Source: Cohnella phaseoli (GTDB lineage Bacteria; Bacillota; Bacilli; Paenibacillales; Paenibacillaceae). From it: a DNA stretch of 64,000 nucleotides. Position numbers and translations under genes: made by a program. Numbering within the stretch: the stretch's first letter is position 1; each line of letters begins with the position of its first letter. Positions 34,577-44,270 of this stretch are shown here, piece after piece. Below the pieces are notes generated by a model. It did not search any database. It was not told the DNA's origin and worked only from the letters and a program-made list of their open reading frames with translations. Location of the stretch: positions 186,001 to 250,000 of the forward strand of contig NZ_QRDZ01000002.1 in the NCBI RefSeq assembly GCF_003386235.1, in the 5' to 3' direction.

Positions 34577-36772
34577 CTATTGCATCGTCCGCTGCACGGA
34601 AAAAATATCTTTCACCCGCTTGATCTTATCCACAACCGACTGCAAATGCTCCTTGTTGCGGATAAGAATCGTCATGTGCATAATCGCGTTTTTGTTTTTG
34701 TCCGACCGTCCGGAGACGGCGGCGATATTCGTCTTGCTTTCCGAGACGGCCTGCAGCACCTCGTTCAGCAGCCCGCGGCGGTCGTGGCCGAGAATTTCGA
34801 TATCGACGCTGTAATTGGCTTCGACCGAGCCTTCCCACTCTACTTCAATGACTCGCGCCGCTTCATCGCCTTCTTCGCCCGTCGGAATGTTGGCGCAGTC
34901 GGAACGGTGTACGGACACACCGCGTCCCCTCGTAATATAACCGATGATGTCGTCTCCCGGCACCGGGTTGCAGCAGCGCGCGAAGCGAACCAGCAAGTTA
35001 TCTACGCCCTTAACGCTGACGCCGTTGGACGCGCGTTTCTTCTCCGCCGCCGAAGAGCCAGGCGTCCTCATCTCCTTCACTTCCGAGGTGAGCTGGATCT
35101 GCTGCGCTTCCTCCGCTTCCTTGCGGAGCTTCTCGGTCAGTTTCGTGCAAATTTGCGCCGCCGTAATGCCGCCAAAGCCGATCGCGGACAGCATATCCTC
35201 CACGTCGTTAAACGTAAACTTCTTGGCTGCGTCCAGCAGCTTCTCGTCCGACGTCCATTCGTGCGGCTCCAGGCCAAGTCTTTTCAGCTCGCGTTCAAGC
35301 AGCTCACGCCCTTTTTCGACGCTTTCCTCGCGCTTCTCCTTCTTGAACCACTGGCGGATTTTCGTTCTCGTATGGGAAGATTGCGCGATTTTGAGCCAGT
35401 CTTGGCTCGGCCCGTAGGAATGCTTGGAGGTTAAAATTTCCACGATATCGCCAGTCTTCAGCTTATGATCAAGCGGTACGATTCGACCGTTGACCTTGGC
35501 GCCGATCGTCCGGTTGCCGACCTCCGTATGCACGCGGTAAGCGAAATCCAGCGGCACCGATCCGGCAGGAAGCTCGAACACCTCGCCCTTCGGCGTAAAC
35601 ACGAATACGAGGTCGGTAAAAAAGTCCATTTTCAGCGATTCCATGAACTCGGCAGCATCCCGCGTATCCTGCTGCAGCTCGATAATCTCGCGGAAGAAGT
35701 TCATTTTCTCCCCGAAGCTGTCCTGAACGGCTCCCGCCGGATTGCCGTCCTTATACGCCCAGTGCGCCGCAATCCCGATTTCGCTCGTCCGATGCATCTC
35801 CCATGTGCGAATCTGCACCTCGGTCGGTTCGCCCGTCGAACCGACAATCGTCGTATGCAGCGACTGGTACATATTCGCCTTCGGCATGGCGATATAATCC
35901 TTAAACCGGCCGGGCATTGGCTTCCATAGCGTATGAATGATTCCCAGCGTGGCGTAGCAATCCTTCACGTTCTCGACCAAAATGCGAATCGCCAGCAGAT
36001 CGTAAATTTCGTTGAACTGCTTGTTGCGGGACGTCATTTTTTTGTAGATGCTGTAGATATGTTTGGGACGCCCCGAAATGTCGCCCTGAATGCCCATCTC
36101 TTCCAGCTTCTCGCGAATTTTGTCGATGAGCTCGGTAATATGTTTCTCGCGCTCCGTCCGTTTCATCTTCATCAGATGCGCGATACGGTAATATTGCTGG
36201 GGGTTGAGGAACCGAAGCGCGATATCCTCCATCTCCCACTTGATGGCGCTGATCCCGAGCCGATGCGCGATCGGGCAGAAAATGTCGAGCGTCTCCTGCG
36301 CGATGCGGCGCTGACTCTCTTCGGATTGAAACTTCAGCGTGCGCATATTGTGAAGCCGGTCTGCCAGCTTAATTAGAATAACCCGAATATCGTTGGCCAT
36401 CGCCACGAACATTTTGCGATAATTCTCGTTCTGCTGCTCCTCTTTGGACCGGAACTGAATCCGCTCCAGCTTGGTCAAGCCGTCGACAAGGCCGGCCAGC
36501 GTCTCCCCGAACCGTTCGCGCAAGTCTTCCAAGGTGACCTTAGTATCTTCGACGACGTCATGAAGCAACGCCGCCATCACCGTTATGACGTCCATCTGCA
36601 TACCCATGCAAATTTCGGCAACGGCTACCGGATGCAAAATATAAGGCTCGCCCGATTTGCGAACTTGACCGCGATGAGCTTCTTCGGCATACACGTAAGC
36701 ATCCCGGATTTTCTGCAAGTCTTGCTCTTTCATATAAGTAGATGCTTTCTCGAGAAGCAGCTCCATGCCCAT
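34577..36772 (-). CDS. relA: Bifunctional (p)ppGpp synthetase/hydrolase Rel
   Basis: The long RelA/SpoT homologue controlling the stringent response (731 residues). An N-terminal HD hydrolase domain (AALLHDVVEDTKVT) precedes the synthetase domain (RFKDYIAMPKANMYQSLHT), the TGS domain (VFTPKGEVFELPAGSVPLDFAY), a zinc-finger-like segment (RFARCCNPVPGDDIIGY) and a C-terminal ACT domain. The intact HD site argues for both hydrolysis and synthesis. The apt gene lies upstream on the same strand, but a strong terminator separates them. Confidence 0.97.
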   Translation of the reverse strand: MGMELLLEKASTYMKEQDLQKIRDAYVYAEEAHRGQVRKSGEPYILHPVAVAEICMGMQMDVITVMAALLHDVVEDTKVTLEDLRERFGETLAGLVDGLTKLERIQFRSKEEQQNENYRKMFVAMANDIRVILIKLADRLHNMRTLKFQSEESQRRIAQETLDIFCPIAHRLGISAIKWEMEDIALRFLNPQQYYRIAHLMKMKRTEREKHITELIDKIREKLEEMGIQGDISGRPKHIYSIYKKMTSRNKQFNEIYDLLAIRILVENVKDCYATLGIIHTLWKPMPGRFKDYIAMPKANMYQSLHTTIVGSTGEPTEVQIRTWEMHRTSEIGIAAHWAYKDGNPAGAVQDSFGEKMNFFREIIELQQDTRDAAEFMESLKMDFFTDLVFVFTPKGEVFELPAGSVPLDFAYRVHTEVGNRTIGAKVNGRIVPLDHKLKTGDIVEILTSKHSYGPSQDWLKIAQSSHTRTKIRQWFKKEKREESVEKGRELLERELKRLGLEPHEWTSDEKLLDAAKKFTFNDVEDMLSAIGFGGITAAQICTKLTEKLRKEAEEAQQIQLTSEVKEMRTPGSSAAEKKRASNGVSVKGVDNLLVRFARCCNPVPGDDIIGYITRGRGVSVHRSDCANIPTGEEGDEAARVIEVEWEGSVEANYSVDIEILGHDRRGLLNEVLQAVSESKTNIAAVSGRSDKNKNAIMHMTILIRNKEHLQSVVDKIKRVKDIFSVQRTMQ

Positions 36773-36899
36773 GCCGACTTTCCTTTCCGCCGACGCCTTA
36801 CGCCGGTAATTTCCCCAGAAGTGTTGCTACCATTATGCCTCTTCGCGACGGGAATCGTCAACCTTGGCTGCGAGGCTTTAGTCCTAGATTCGCTAAAGC

Positions 36900-36938
36900 A
36901 AAAAGACACCCCGCTCGGCAAAGCCGCCGTGGAGTGTC
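36900..36938 (-). terminator. Terminator of apt
   Basis: A hairpin with arms GACACTCCACGGCGGC and GCCGAGCGGGGTGTC is followed by TTTTTGC on the minus strand, 26 bp past the apt stop. Confidence 0.88.
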
Positions 36939-36963
36939 TCTCCGCCGCGCCAAAACGCGGCAA

Positions 36964-37476
36964 TTAGTAGGTGACAAGGGACGCGACATCGATTCCGTTC
37001 AGCTTGTCGCGTCCGTTCAAATAGCTCAATTCAATGAGGAACGCCGCCCCCACAATCTCTCCGCCAAGCTGGTTAATCAGCCCGATCGTTGTAGAAATCG
37101 TACCTCCGGTTGCGAGCAGATCGTCGGCGATCAGAATTTTCTGACCCGGCTGGATGGAGTCGCTGTGAATGGCCAGACGGTCTTTGCCGTACTCCAGATC
37201 GTAAGCCGCCTCCACCGTCTCGCCGGGAAGCTTGCCGCTCTTGCGAATCGGTATGAAGCCGACGCCAAGCGCAAGCGCGAGCGGAGCGCCGATCACGAAA
37301 CCGCGCGCTTCCGGACCCGCGATCAGGTCGATTTGCTTCTCCTTGACAAGCTCCTTAAGCCCGTCGATGGCGGCGCGATAAGCTTGCCCGTCCTTCAGCA
37401 GCGTCGTAATATCCTTAAACCGGATGCCCGGCTGCGGAAAATCGGGAATAACCCGAATGTAATCTTTGAAGTTCAC
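36964..37476 (-). CDS. apt: Adenine phosphoribosyltransferase
   Basis: Salvages adenine to AMP with PRPP (170 residues). The PRPP-binding motif [13 protein letters not shown] (residues about 117-129) and the N-terminal [12 protein letters not shown] are present. The start is GTG with AAAAGGAG ten bases upstream. It sits between recJ and rel, the conserved Bacillus order. Confidence 0.95.
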   Translation of the reverse strand: MNFKDYIRVIPDFPQPGIRFKDITTLLKDGQAYRAAIDGLKELVKEKQIDLIAGPEARGFVIGAPLALALGVGFIPIRKSGKLPGETVEAAYDLEYGKDRLAIHSDSIQPGQKILIADDLLATGGTISTTIGLINQLGGEIVGAAFLIELSYLNGRDKLNGIDVASLVTY

Positions 37477-37532
37477 GGATATCAGGCTCCTTTTATCGGC
37501 ATAAAACAGAATCGTTCAAGTTTACGAGTAGC

Positions 37533-37538
37533 ATTATA
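37533..37538 (-). promoter_or_regulatory. Candidate -10 of apt
   Basis: A perfect TATAAT on the minus strand about 57 bp before the apt start, without a convincing -35. Inverted GTTCAA/TTGAAC flank it. The 117-bp gap after recJ suggests that apt has its own promoter. Confidence 0.4.
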
Positions 37539-37593
37539 CACTTTTTGAACGGGATTTGGCTACATGGATACGAGCACAGTCTCGCCGAGTTTG

Positions 37594-40035
37594 CTAGGCC
37601 CCGGAATGGCAAGCCGCCATCCAGCTTCGCAGCTCCTCCGTCGTCATCTCCGCCACCTGGCGCACCGCAGCCTGCTCCTGCGCTCTACGGTAGCGCGCCG
37701 ATTCGCTCAGCTCCTTGCGCGGCGGATTCGCCACCGCCTTGCGCGATACGCCGTTTGCGGCGATAAAGCCAAGCTCGACGAACACCTCGTGCATCATGCG
37801 GACAGTAGCCAGAGGCAGACGAACGGCCTCCGCCGTCTCCCGCACAAAGCCGTCCGGACTGTCCAGCCAGCTCCCCCGCTGTCGGCACATCGTATATACT
37901 TCCGCGAAGTGTCGACGCTCAGGAAACTTGCCGGCAGCACCGACCGAAGATCGACTCCCGCCTTCGCCGTCCGACAGAACCGTGACTCGTTCCAACTCGC
38001 GCTCCGGCCGCAGCCAGCTTCGGAGGCTGCCGACCTCGCGCTCTTCAGTCGGTAGCCCGACAAGCACCAGATGGCGCACGCCGGACGGCAAGCCGGCCTT
38101 GTCACCTGACGCAGCCGCAGCGCTCTCGGAAGAGACATCTATTCCGACATCGGCGGCCATCTCATACAAACCTATCGTTACACCCGTCATCCCGTAACGG
38201 CTGGCGGCTTCATGATACGCCGCCTTGGAGGCGCATGCGACGGCAAGCCCTTCGGATTCCGTCGCAATCAGACGTTCCAACGCCGTCCATACGCCTCTTT
38301 CCGCGCGCCGGTCGTTTACGATGAGCTGTCCGGAGCGGTAATCCTGAAACATCATCTGCGTCTTTCGATTTCCGTTCCATTCATTTACGCTTAGCTCGCC
38401 CAGCAGATCCACACGCATTCCCGGCGCCATTCTTTCCCGCTGCGGCCCCATGCCGAAGGCGACAACCTCCAGGGATCGGCCGGCTTGCTCGATCGTTAAT
38501 CTCAAGTGCTTGTCTTCTTTGCCCATCGTCCGGGCTTCCTTGATTACGACATCCTCCAGTACGACGCGCGGCGTCGGATTGCCGTTGCCGAAGGGCTCTA
38601 GAGCCGCCAACTGATCAACGGCGCTCAGCGTGACGTCCTCTAGCGACACCCGAAGATCGACGCGTCGCTTCGGCTGCCAATCCTCCTCCGTCAGTCGCTC
38701 TGCGGCAAGCAGATCGAGCCGGTCTCCCAGCTCTGTCACCTGATCTGCGCGCAAGGTCATTCCCGCCGCAGCCTGATGCCCGCCGTAATGCTCCAGCAAA
38801 TCCGCGCAATCCGTCAGCGCCGCATACAGATCGAAGCCGTCGATGGAACGCGCCGAGCCCTTGCACAGCCCTGTCTCTCCGTCGATAGCAAGAATAACGG
38901 CCGGCAAGTAATAGCGTTCCACCAGCTTCGAAGCGACAAGACCGGCAATGCCGGCGTTCCAGCCTTCCTTGGCAAGCACAATGGCGCGTCTTGGCTTCTC
39001 CCCGTCCGCTTCGCGCAGCTTGAGCCACAGCTCGTCCGCCTCTGCGGTTGTGTGTTCAACCAGTTGCTGACGCTCCGCGTTCAACCGATCCAGCTCCATC
39101 GCATACGGTTCCGCTTCCGCTTCGCTGGCGGCAGCGAGCAGCTTAACCGCGCTGTCGGCATGCTCCAGTCGGCCTCCGGCGTTCAGCCTGGGAGCCAGCG
39201 AGAAGCCGATTCGGCCGCTGGAAATTTCCGCGATGTCGATGCCTGCGACCCGAGCCAGCGCCTGAATGCCCGGAATGGGGGCCTGCCTTAGCTGCTTCAG
39301 TCCCAGCCGAGCGATGATCCGATTCTCGCCCATAAGCGGCATCAGATCGGCAATTGTGCCGATTGCGGCCAAATCCGCGTATTCCAGCGCCGGGCGACCG
39401 AGCATGGCATGCGCCAGCTTGAACACAACCCCTGCACCGCATAACCCTTTGAACGGATAAGGGCAATCCTTCTGCTTCGGGTTCACAAGCGCGACCGCTT
39501 CCGCAGGCAATTTCTCCGGCGGCTCGTGATGGTCGGTAACGACGACATCGATGCCCAAGCTTACTGCATACGCAATTTGTTCAACCGCACTGATGCCGTT
39601 ATCCACCGTAATAATCAGCCTGACGCCCGCTGCAGCGGCCAAATCAAGCGCGGCGTTATTCAGTCCGTAGCCTTCGCGGCTTCTATGCGGAATATATGTA
39701 TCGAAGCTTGCCCCCAGCTCCGTCAACAGCCGAATCATAAGCGCGGTGGACGTTACGCCGTCGGCGTCGTAATCGCCGTAGACGCGAATGCGTTCCCCGT
39801 CGCGCACCGCTCGGCCGATTCTGTCCACCGCCTCCGCCATTCCCTTCATTCGCAAAGGATCAAGCAGTTCCTCAACAGACGGCTCCAGGAAAGACCGCGC
39901 CTCTTCGATCGTGTCCCATTCCCGTCGTGCAAGCACGCCGGCGACCATTGGCCCGAGGCCGAGATTGGCCGTCAGCTCCTGCTCCCGCTCCGCCGCGCGC
40001 TGCGGCATATCCCATCTGTACTTCGATTTGATCAT
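37594..40035 (-). CDS. recJ: Single-stranded-DNA exonuclease RecJ
   Basis: A 5'-3' exonuclease for recombination and mismatch repair (813 residues). The DHH phosphoesterase motifs are VYGDYDADGVTSTALM and VVVTDHHEPPE (about residues 83-160). DHHA1 follows, with YGGHQAAAGMTL, and then the OB domain and a long C-terminal RecJ_C extension seen in Bacilli. I chose the ATG at 40035 (MIKSKYRW) with AAGGA ten bases upstream; the open frame extends 13 codons upstream without a site. Confidence 0.95.
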   Translation of the reverse strand: MIKSKYRWDMPQRAAEREQELTANLGLGPMVAGVLARREWDTIEEARSFLEPSVEELLDPLRMKGMAEAVDRIGRAVRDGERIRVYGDYDADGVTSTALMIRLLTELGASFDTYIPHRSREGYGLNNAALDLAAAAGVRLIITVDNGISAVEQIAYAVSLGIDVVVTDHHEPPEKLPAEAVALVNPKQKDCPYPFKGLCGAGVVFKLAHAMLGRPALEYADLAAIGTIADLMPLMGENRIIARLGLKQLRQAPIPGIQALARVAGIDIAEISSGRIGFSLAPRLNAGGRLEHADSAVKLLAAASEAEAEPYAMELDRLNAERQQLVEHTTAEADELWLKLREADGEKPRRAIVLAKEGWNAGIAGLVASKLVERYYLPAVILAIDGETGLCKGSARSIDGFDLYAALTDCADLLEHYGGHQAAAGMTLRADQVTELGDRLDLLAAERLTEEDWQPKRRVDLRVSLEDVTLSAVDQLAALEPFGNGNPTPRVVLEDVVIKEARTMGKEDKHLRLTIEQAGRSLEVVAFGMGPQRERMAPGMRVDLLGELSVNEWNGNRKTQMMFQDYRSGQLIVNDRRAERGVWTALERLIATESEGLAVACASKAAYHEAASRYGMTGVTIGLYEMAADVGIDVSSESAAAASGDKAGLPSGVRHLVLVGLPTEEREVGSLRSWLRPERELERVTVLSDGEGGSRSSVGAAGKFPERRHFAEVYTMCRQRGSWLDSPDGFVRETAEAVRLPLATVRMMHEVFVELGFIAANGVSRKAVANPPRKELSESARYRRAQEQAAVRQVAEMTTEELRSWMAACHSGA

Positions 40036-40078
40036 AATTGCGTCTTCCTTCCCGATTCCTACACCGAATGCCAAATGA

Positions 40079-40178
40079 AAGGGGCTGTCTCATAAGTAAA
40101 AAAGTCGTACGAAAGGATGATCGATAGAGAATGTTGTCGTGATCATCTTGTACGACCCTACTTATGAGGCAGCCCCTT
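40079..40178. repeat. 100-bp intergenic inverted repeat
   Basis: Arms aaggggctgtctcataagta and tacttatgaggcagcccctt enclose inner pairs gtcgtac/gtacgac and gatgatc/gatcatc. It lies upstream of recJ and just past the stop of the CDF gene, where it could terminate transcription. The outer ggggctgtc motif is also seen at 21474, beside the other large hairpin. Confidence 0.8.
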
Positions 40179-40230
40179 ATTGTTCATCGATAATCTTAGA
40201 CGACTCTGTATAGGACAGTCCCATCGCGTG

Positions 40231-41169
40231 TTATTGCAGCATCGAAGATAGCTGTTCCTCTTGATGATTCGACTTATATGGGTATCCCGGGTCGTATGGC
40301 TGCACTTTGACGTTGACGTCCATCACGTGCAGGAACCGCTTAGTCAACATTCGGCGCACCCGATTCGCTACGTCCTGGCCTTCGAAGACGCTGATGCGAG
40401 GGTTTACCCTTATGGAAATATCAAGCACGATATAATGTCCGCGCTCCTGCGGCTTTACTTCGTCTACAGCCACGACGCCGTCAATTCTCTGTACAGCTTC
40501 CAATAGCGTCTGCGCGTCGGCGTCGTCGATTGAAGTCCTGTTCGACGCCCGGACGACGTCTGCAGTCAGCCGATAGCCCATGCGGACGACAAACACCGAG
40601 ATGACCAGACCTGCCGCAGGGTCCAGCACGTACAGGAAAGGCATGTCGTACCAGGAACCGACGACCGCTCCGGAAGTACCGACTAACGCAGTCAACGATG
40701 CGAAAATATCGGAGCGGTTATCTCCGGCGCGATCGCCGCGTATGCCGCAGCGGCTGTCGCACCTTCGTTTATAACGAATCAGCGCCTCGCGCGTACCGAT
40801 GCCTGCGGCAATGACGACGACTGCGCCGACTCCCGGAGCTTCTTCCGCGCCGTTGGCAACCGTCCGAATCGAAGAAATGCCCATTTCCAGACCGGCGACA
40901 AGCAGGATGGCCGACAAAACTATCGCCGCTACCGATTCCGGATGGCGGGAAGAGCTTGTCGCGTTCGGAGCAAGCCTGGCTCTGCGCAGGCCGAGATACG
41001 CGGCGAACGTGCCGGCGCAATCGGCCGCCGAGTGGCAGGCGTCGGCCAGCAGCGCTTTGCTTCCCGTCAGCCAGCCGACAGAGCCTTTCACAATTGAGAG
41101 GCCGAGCAGCCCGCATACGGACACGAGAGAGCCGCGTTCAGCAGCAAGGGAACGTCGAACCGTAGTCAC
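40231..41169 (-). CDS. Cation diffusion facilitator (CDF) transporter
   Basis: A divalent-metal/proton antiporter of about 312 residues with six predicted helices. Metal-site motifs are LLADACHSAADCAG (helix 2) and DNRSDIFASLTA (helix 5), the HxxxD/DxxxD-type pattern. The C-terminal cytoplasmic domain follows (DGVVAVDEVKPQERGHYIVLDI). I chose the GTG at 41169 with GGGGGGG seven bases upstream; a TTG six codons earlier lies inside that site. The metal (Zn, Mn or Fe) cannot be told. It follows secF by 23 bp. Confidence 0.88.
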   Translation of the reverse strand: MTTVRRSLAAERGSLVSVCGLLGLSIVKGSVGWLTGSKALLADACHSAADCAGTFAAYLGLRRARLAPNATSSSRHPESVAAIVLSAILLVAGLEMGISSIRTVANGAEEAPGVGAVVVIAAGIGTREALIRYKRRCDSRCGIRGDRAGDNRSDIFASLTALVGTSGAVVGSWYDMPFLYVLDPAAGLVISVFVVRMGYRLTADVVRASNRTSIDDADAQTLLEAVQRIDGVVAVDEVKPQERGHYIVLDISIRVNPRISVFEGQDVANRVRRMLTKRFLHVMDVNVKVQPYDPGYPYKSNHQEEQLSSMLQ

Positions 41170-41192
41170 CTGAGCCCCCCCTTTCAAGCTTT

Positions 41193-42101
41193 CTATAGCG
41201 AGCTTTGCGGTTTAACGGCTACCTTTTTCAAAGGTTCCTTCTTCTTGAAGTACAACCATACTTGGCTGGCAATAAAGATAGAAGAGTAAGCTCCGCTTGC
41301 CAGACCGATGATAATCGCCAGCGAGAACAATTTAATTGATGCGCCGCCGAAAATGAACAGACAGACCGCCGCGACCAATACGGTAATAACCGTGTTGATC
41401 GAACGCGCCAGCGTTTGCCAAATACTGTCGTTTACCAGCTTGTCCAAATCGGCATGGCTCTTGATTTTGGCGAACCGCAGATTTTCGCGGATACGGTCGA
41501 AAATAACGACTGTATCGTTGATCGAATAGCCGATAATCGTCAGTACTGCTAAGATGAACGGCAAATTGACCTCGAGCCGGAATATCGAAAACACGCAGAT
41601 GACGAACAAGGCGTCATAGACGGTCGATACGATCGCTCCGATCGAGAAGCGCCATTCAAAGCGAATAACGATGTAGAGCATGATGCCCAAGCTCGCCACG
41701 GCCATTCCGATCAGGGCGTTGCGCTCCTGCTCCTTGGCGATGTCGACGTCGACGATATTGATTTCGAACGAGGCGTCCGGATCCAGTTTAGCCAAGAAAT
41801 TGGCTTTAAAATCTTTCTCCTGCTGCTCGTTCAGCGCCGTCTTGAAGCGAATGGACTCCCGGTTCTCCCCGGATACGAGCGTATAGTCCCCCAGGTTCTG
41901 CTCGTCTAGATACGCTTTGACCTGAGTGTCCTCCAGCTTCTTGGTCGTCGTGATGTCCACGGACGTTCCGGAGCTGAAATCGATGCCGTAATTCACTCCG
42001 AATACGCCGAGCGCGATCAAGCCGATCAACAGCACAGCGGCGGAGATCGTAAGGAAAATGCGGCTGGATTTGACAAAATCGAATTTGCGATTAGAGCGCA
42101 C
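41193..42101 (-). CDS. secF: Protein translocase subunit SecF
   Basis: Part of the SecDF proton-driven accessory complex (302 residues, six helices). The family sequences FGVNYGIDFSSGTSVDI and YSINDTVVIFDRIRENLR are present. It starts at a GTG that overlaps the secD stop by 11 bp, with AAGGAGAG just upstream. SecD and SecF are separate genes here, unlike the fused SecDF of Bacillus subtilis. Confidence 0.95.
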   Translation of the reverse strand: MRSNRKFDFVKSSRIFLTISAAVLLIGLIALGVFGVNYGIDFSSGTSVDITTTKKLEDTQVKAYLDEQNLGDYTLVSGENRESIRFKTALNEQQEKDFKANFLAKLDPDASFEINIVDVDIAKEQERNALIGMAVASLGIMLYIVIRFEWRFSIGAIVSTVYDALFVICVFSIFRLEVNLPFILAVLTIIGYSINDTVVIFDRIRENLRFAKIKSHADLDKLVNDSIWQTLARSINTVITVLVAAVCLFIFGGASIKLFSLAIIIGLASGAYSSIFIASQVWLYFKKKEPLKKVAVKPQSSL

Positions 42102-43365
42102 TTATCTCACTCTCCTTCACATTGTAATACTTCGGCTTAGTGAAGTAAGAGCTCTTCACGAGCAGGTTGAGCAAATAGCGAGGCAGGAATACGTTCGTCA
42201 AAATGTTGACGGCGATACTCCACAGGAAAACGACCGCGAAGCTCTTAACGATGCCGTGGCCCATGAACAGAAGCACGAAGCCGGCGATCGCGGACGTCAA
42301 GTGCGCATCGATAATGGTACGGAAGCTGTTTTTGGCGCCGGCGCGCAGAGAGGACGCGATCGACTTGCCGCTTCGCAGTTCTTCCATAATCCGCTCAGCC
42401 GTAATGATGTTGGCATCGACGGCGATGCCGACCCCGAGCACGAACGCTGCGATGCCCGGCAGCGTCAACGTAGCGTTCATCAAGTAGAGAACGCCGAGCA
42501 GCACCCATACGAACACGATGAGACAGATACTTCCAACGAAGCCCGGAAGCCGGTAGACGGCGATCATAAACACCAGAATGATCACTGAAGCCAGCATGCC
42601 AGCGAACAGCGTGTCCTCCAGAGCTTTCTGTCCGAGCGTCGCTCCGACGCTCTGGGTATATTTCTCCGTCAGCTTAAGCGGCAGAGCTCCCAGGTTGATG
42701 ATGTCGGCCAAATCCTGTGCTTCCTGGCGCGAATCCTGACCGGTAATGACGGCGGTTCCGTCGGTCAGCGCCTGCTGCACGACAGGAGCCGATTGAAGCG
42801 CGTCATCAAGGAAAATCGCCAGTTGCTTGCCAACGAGCTTGCTGGAAGCGTCGGCCAGCTTCTGCTTGTCCTTCACTTCGATCCGAACCATATAGCTGTT
42901 GAGGTCGCCTATTTCAACCTTCGCAGCGCCTTCCTTGAAGTCCGATCCGTACAGCTCCACATTACAGTACTCGCCGCCTTCGCATCCTACGGAGCTGCGG
43001 AATTGAAGCTCCGCAGGACGCTTCATCAGGTCGCGGATTTTCTGGATCGCATCGTCGCGTTCCTTGGCGGTTTCGCCTGTCGAGACGGCGATTTTCAAGC
43101 GAATGCGGTTTTTGCCCTCTGTCGTAACCTCCGGCTCGGCTACGCCGCTCCGGTTAGCCCGCTGCTCCAAGCTGAGCGCGGTCCGTGTTAATGATTCCTT
43201 CGTAACGGTGCCGCCCTCCGTCAGCGGATGGGCCTCGTACAAAATTTCGACCCCGCCTTTCAGGTCGAGCCCAAGCTTCGTCCCGTTCAGCAGCCCCGGC
43301 GTAAATACACCCATAACTCCGAAGCTGACGAGAACGACGAGCACGAAAGCTACAATACGTTTCAT
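42091..43365 (-). CDS. secD: Protein translocase subunit SecD
   Basis: A 424-residue partner of SecF. The N-terminal membrane segment is followed by GLDLKGGVEILYEA, the extracytoplasmic P1 domain, and the C-terminal transport helices with GVGIAVDANIITAERIMEEL. The P1 domain contains a CEGGEYCNV pair of cysteines. Translation is coupled to secF. A sigma-A promoter lies 40-65 bp upstream. Confidence 0.95.
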   Translation of the reverse strand: MKRIVAFVLVVLVSFGVMGVFTPGLLNGTKLGLDLKGGVEILYEAHPLTEGGTVTKESLTRTALSLEQRANRSGVAEPEVTTEGKNRIRLKIAVSTGETAKERDDAIQKIRDLMKRPAELQFRSSVGCEGGEYCNVELYGSDFKEGAAKVEIGDLNSYMVRIEVKDKQKLADASSKLVGKQLAIFLDDALQSAPVVQQALTDGTAVITGQDSRQEAQDLADIINLGALPLKLTEKYTQSVGATLGQKALEDTLFAGMLASVIILVFMIAVYRLPGFVGSICLIVFVWVLLGVLYLMNATLTLPGIAAFVLGVGIAVDANIITAERIMEELRSGKSIASSLRAGAKNSFRTIIDAHLTSAIAGFVLLFMGHGIVKSFAVVFLWSIAVNILTNVFLPRYLLNLLVKSSYFTKPKYYNVKESEISAL

Positions 43366-43401
43366 CTCTGGTGCGGTCCCCTTTCGATTCTCAATGTTCC
43401 T

Positions 43402-43431
43402 ATTATACCTACGCGATCAAAAAGAAGTCAA
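43402..43431 (-). promoter_or_regulatory. Sigma-A promoter of secDF
   Basis: TTGACT (43426-43431), an 18-bp spacer and TATAAT (43402-43407) on the minus strand. The -35 abuts the T-tract of the comN terminator, so the two transcription units are packed end to end. Confidence 0.75.
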
Positions 43432-43482
43432 AAAGAAAGGGACGACCCTCGCCGACATTGAAAGATGTCGGGGATCGTCCGC
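43432..43482 (-). terminator. Terminator of the ComN-like gene
   Basis: A hairpin with CCGACAT/ATGTCGG and outer GGACGA/TCGTCC pairing, then CCCTTTCTTTTTG on the minus strand. Confidence 0.75.
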
Positions 43483-43493
43483 GCTGTCCGCCG

Positions 43494-44123
43494 TTATTTG
43501 CGGTACTCTCCTCTATACATATTAAGCGTAACGAAGTTCATAAATTGAGTGATCTTCAACGATAAAATATCGTTCACAATCTCGTACAGCGGGGGGACGC
43601 CTTTCTTATGATACTTGTCGCTGACGCATTCCCACACATCCGCCCCGGTTACCTGCTCGTATCCGATCAAGTGGAATTCCTCCGCTTTGCTTAGGCATAG
43701 CTGCGCGATCGTATCGTTCAACTCGTCCTCGCTCAGCACACTTATTCCACTGAATTCGTCCAGCTCTTCTTCGCTCGGTTCATCAGCCCCGCTCAATTCG
43801 TCCAGCTCATCTTCGCCCAGTTCTTCGGCCCCGCTCGATTCGTCCAGCCCATCTTCGCTCGGTTCATCGGCCCCGCTCGATTCGTCCAGCTCTTCTTCGC
43901 CCGGCTCTTCTGCCACACTCGATTCATCCAGCTCACCTTCGCTCGGCTCTTCTACCCCGCTCGATTCGTCCAGCTCATCTTCGCTCGGCTCTTCTGTCCC
44001 GCTCGATTCGTCCAGCTCTTCTTCGTTAAGCCCGTCTCCATTCAACTGGTCCTCATTCAAATCGGACTTGGCCTCAAGCTTGTCCAGTTTGATGGCCGGC
44101 TCGCCATTATCCTGCTCCTCCAC
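43494..44123 (-). CDS. comN: ComN-type post-transcriptional regulator with acidic repeat extension
   Basis: The C-terminal 75 residues (IAQLCLSKAEEFHLIGYEQV, DVWECVSDKYHKKG, IVNDILSLKITQFMNFVTLNMY) match the ComN family. In Bacillus, ComN acts post-transcriptionally on the comE mRNA and localises to poles and septa. Bacillus ComN is under 100 residues; here about 130 residues are added at the N-terminus. About seven copies of a 14-residue acidic repeat (EDELDESSGxEEPS, 42 bp) make up most of it. I chose the GTG at 44123 with AGGAGG nine bases upstream; the frame is open to 44288. It is divergent from spoVB. Confidence 0.75.
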   Translation of the reverse strand: MEEQDNGEPAIKLDKLEAKSDLNEDQLNGDGLNEEELDESSGTEEPSEDELDESSGVEEPSEGELDESSVAEEPGEEELDESSGADEPSEDGLDESSGAEELGEDELDELSGADEPSEEELDEFSGISVLSEDELNDTIAQLCLSKAEEFHLIGYEQVTGADVWECVSDKYHKKGVPPLYEIVNDILSLKITQFMNFVTLNMYRGEYRK

Positions 44124-44270
44124 CCGCGATTCCCTCCTGTCCGGTGCAAATGTTGTACACTCGCTTATAAATCCTTCTCCGCGGGACCCTAGTTTTCCTT
44201 CCCAATGCATGAAGATGGACAACCATCGCATACATATGAAACTAACCCATGCTAGGGAAGAGGGATTTCT

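Noticed and set aside
33582..34814. 410-codon plus-strand frame starting in the repeat array
   Set aside because: It runs antisense through dtd and is open mainly because the repeat length is a multiple of three. There is no ribosome-binding site.
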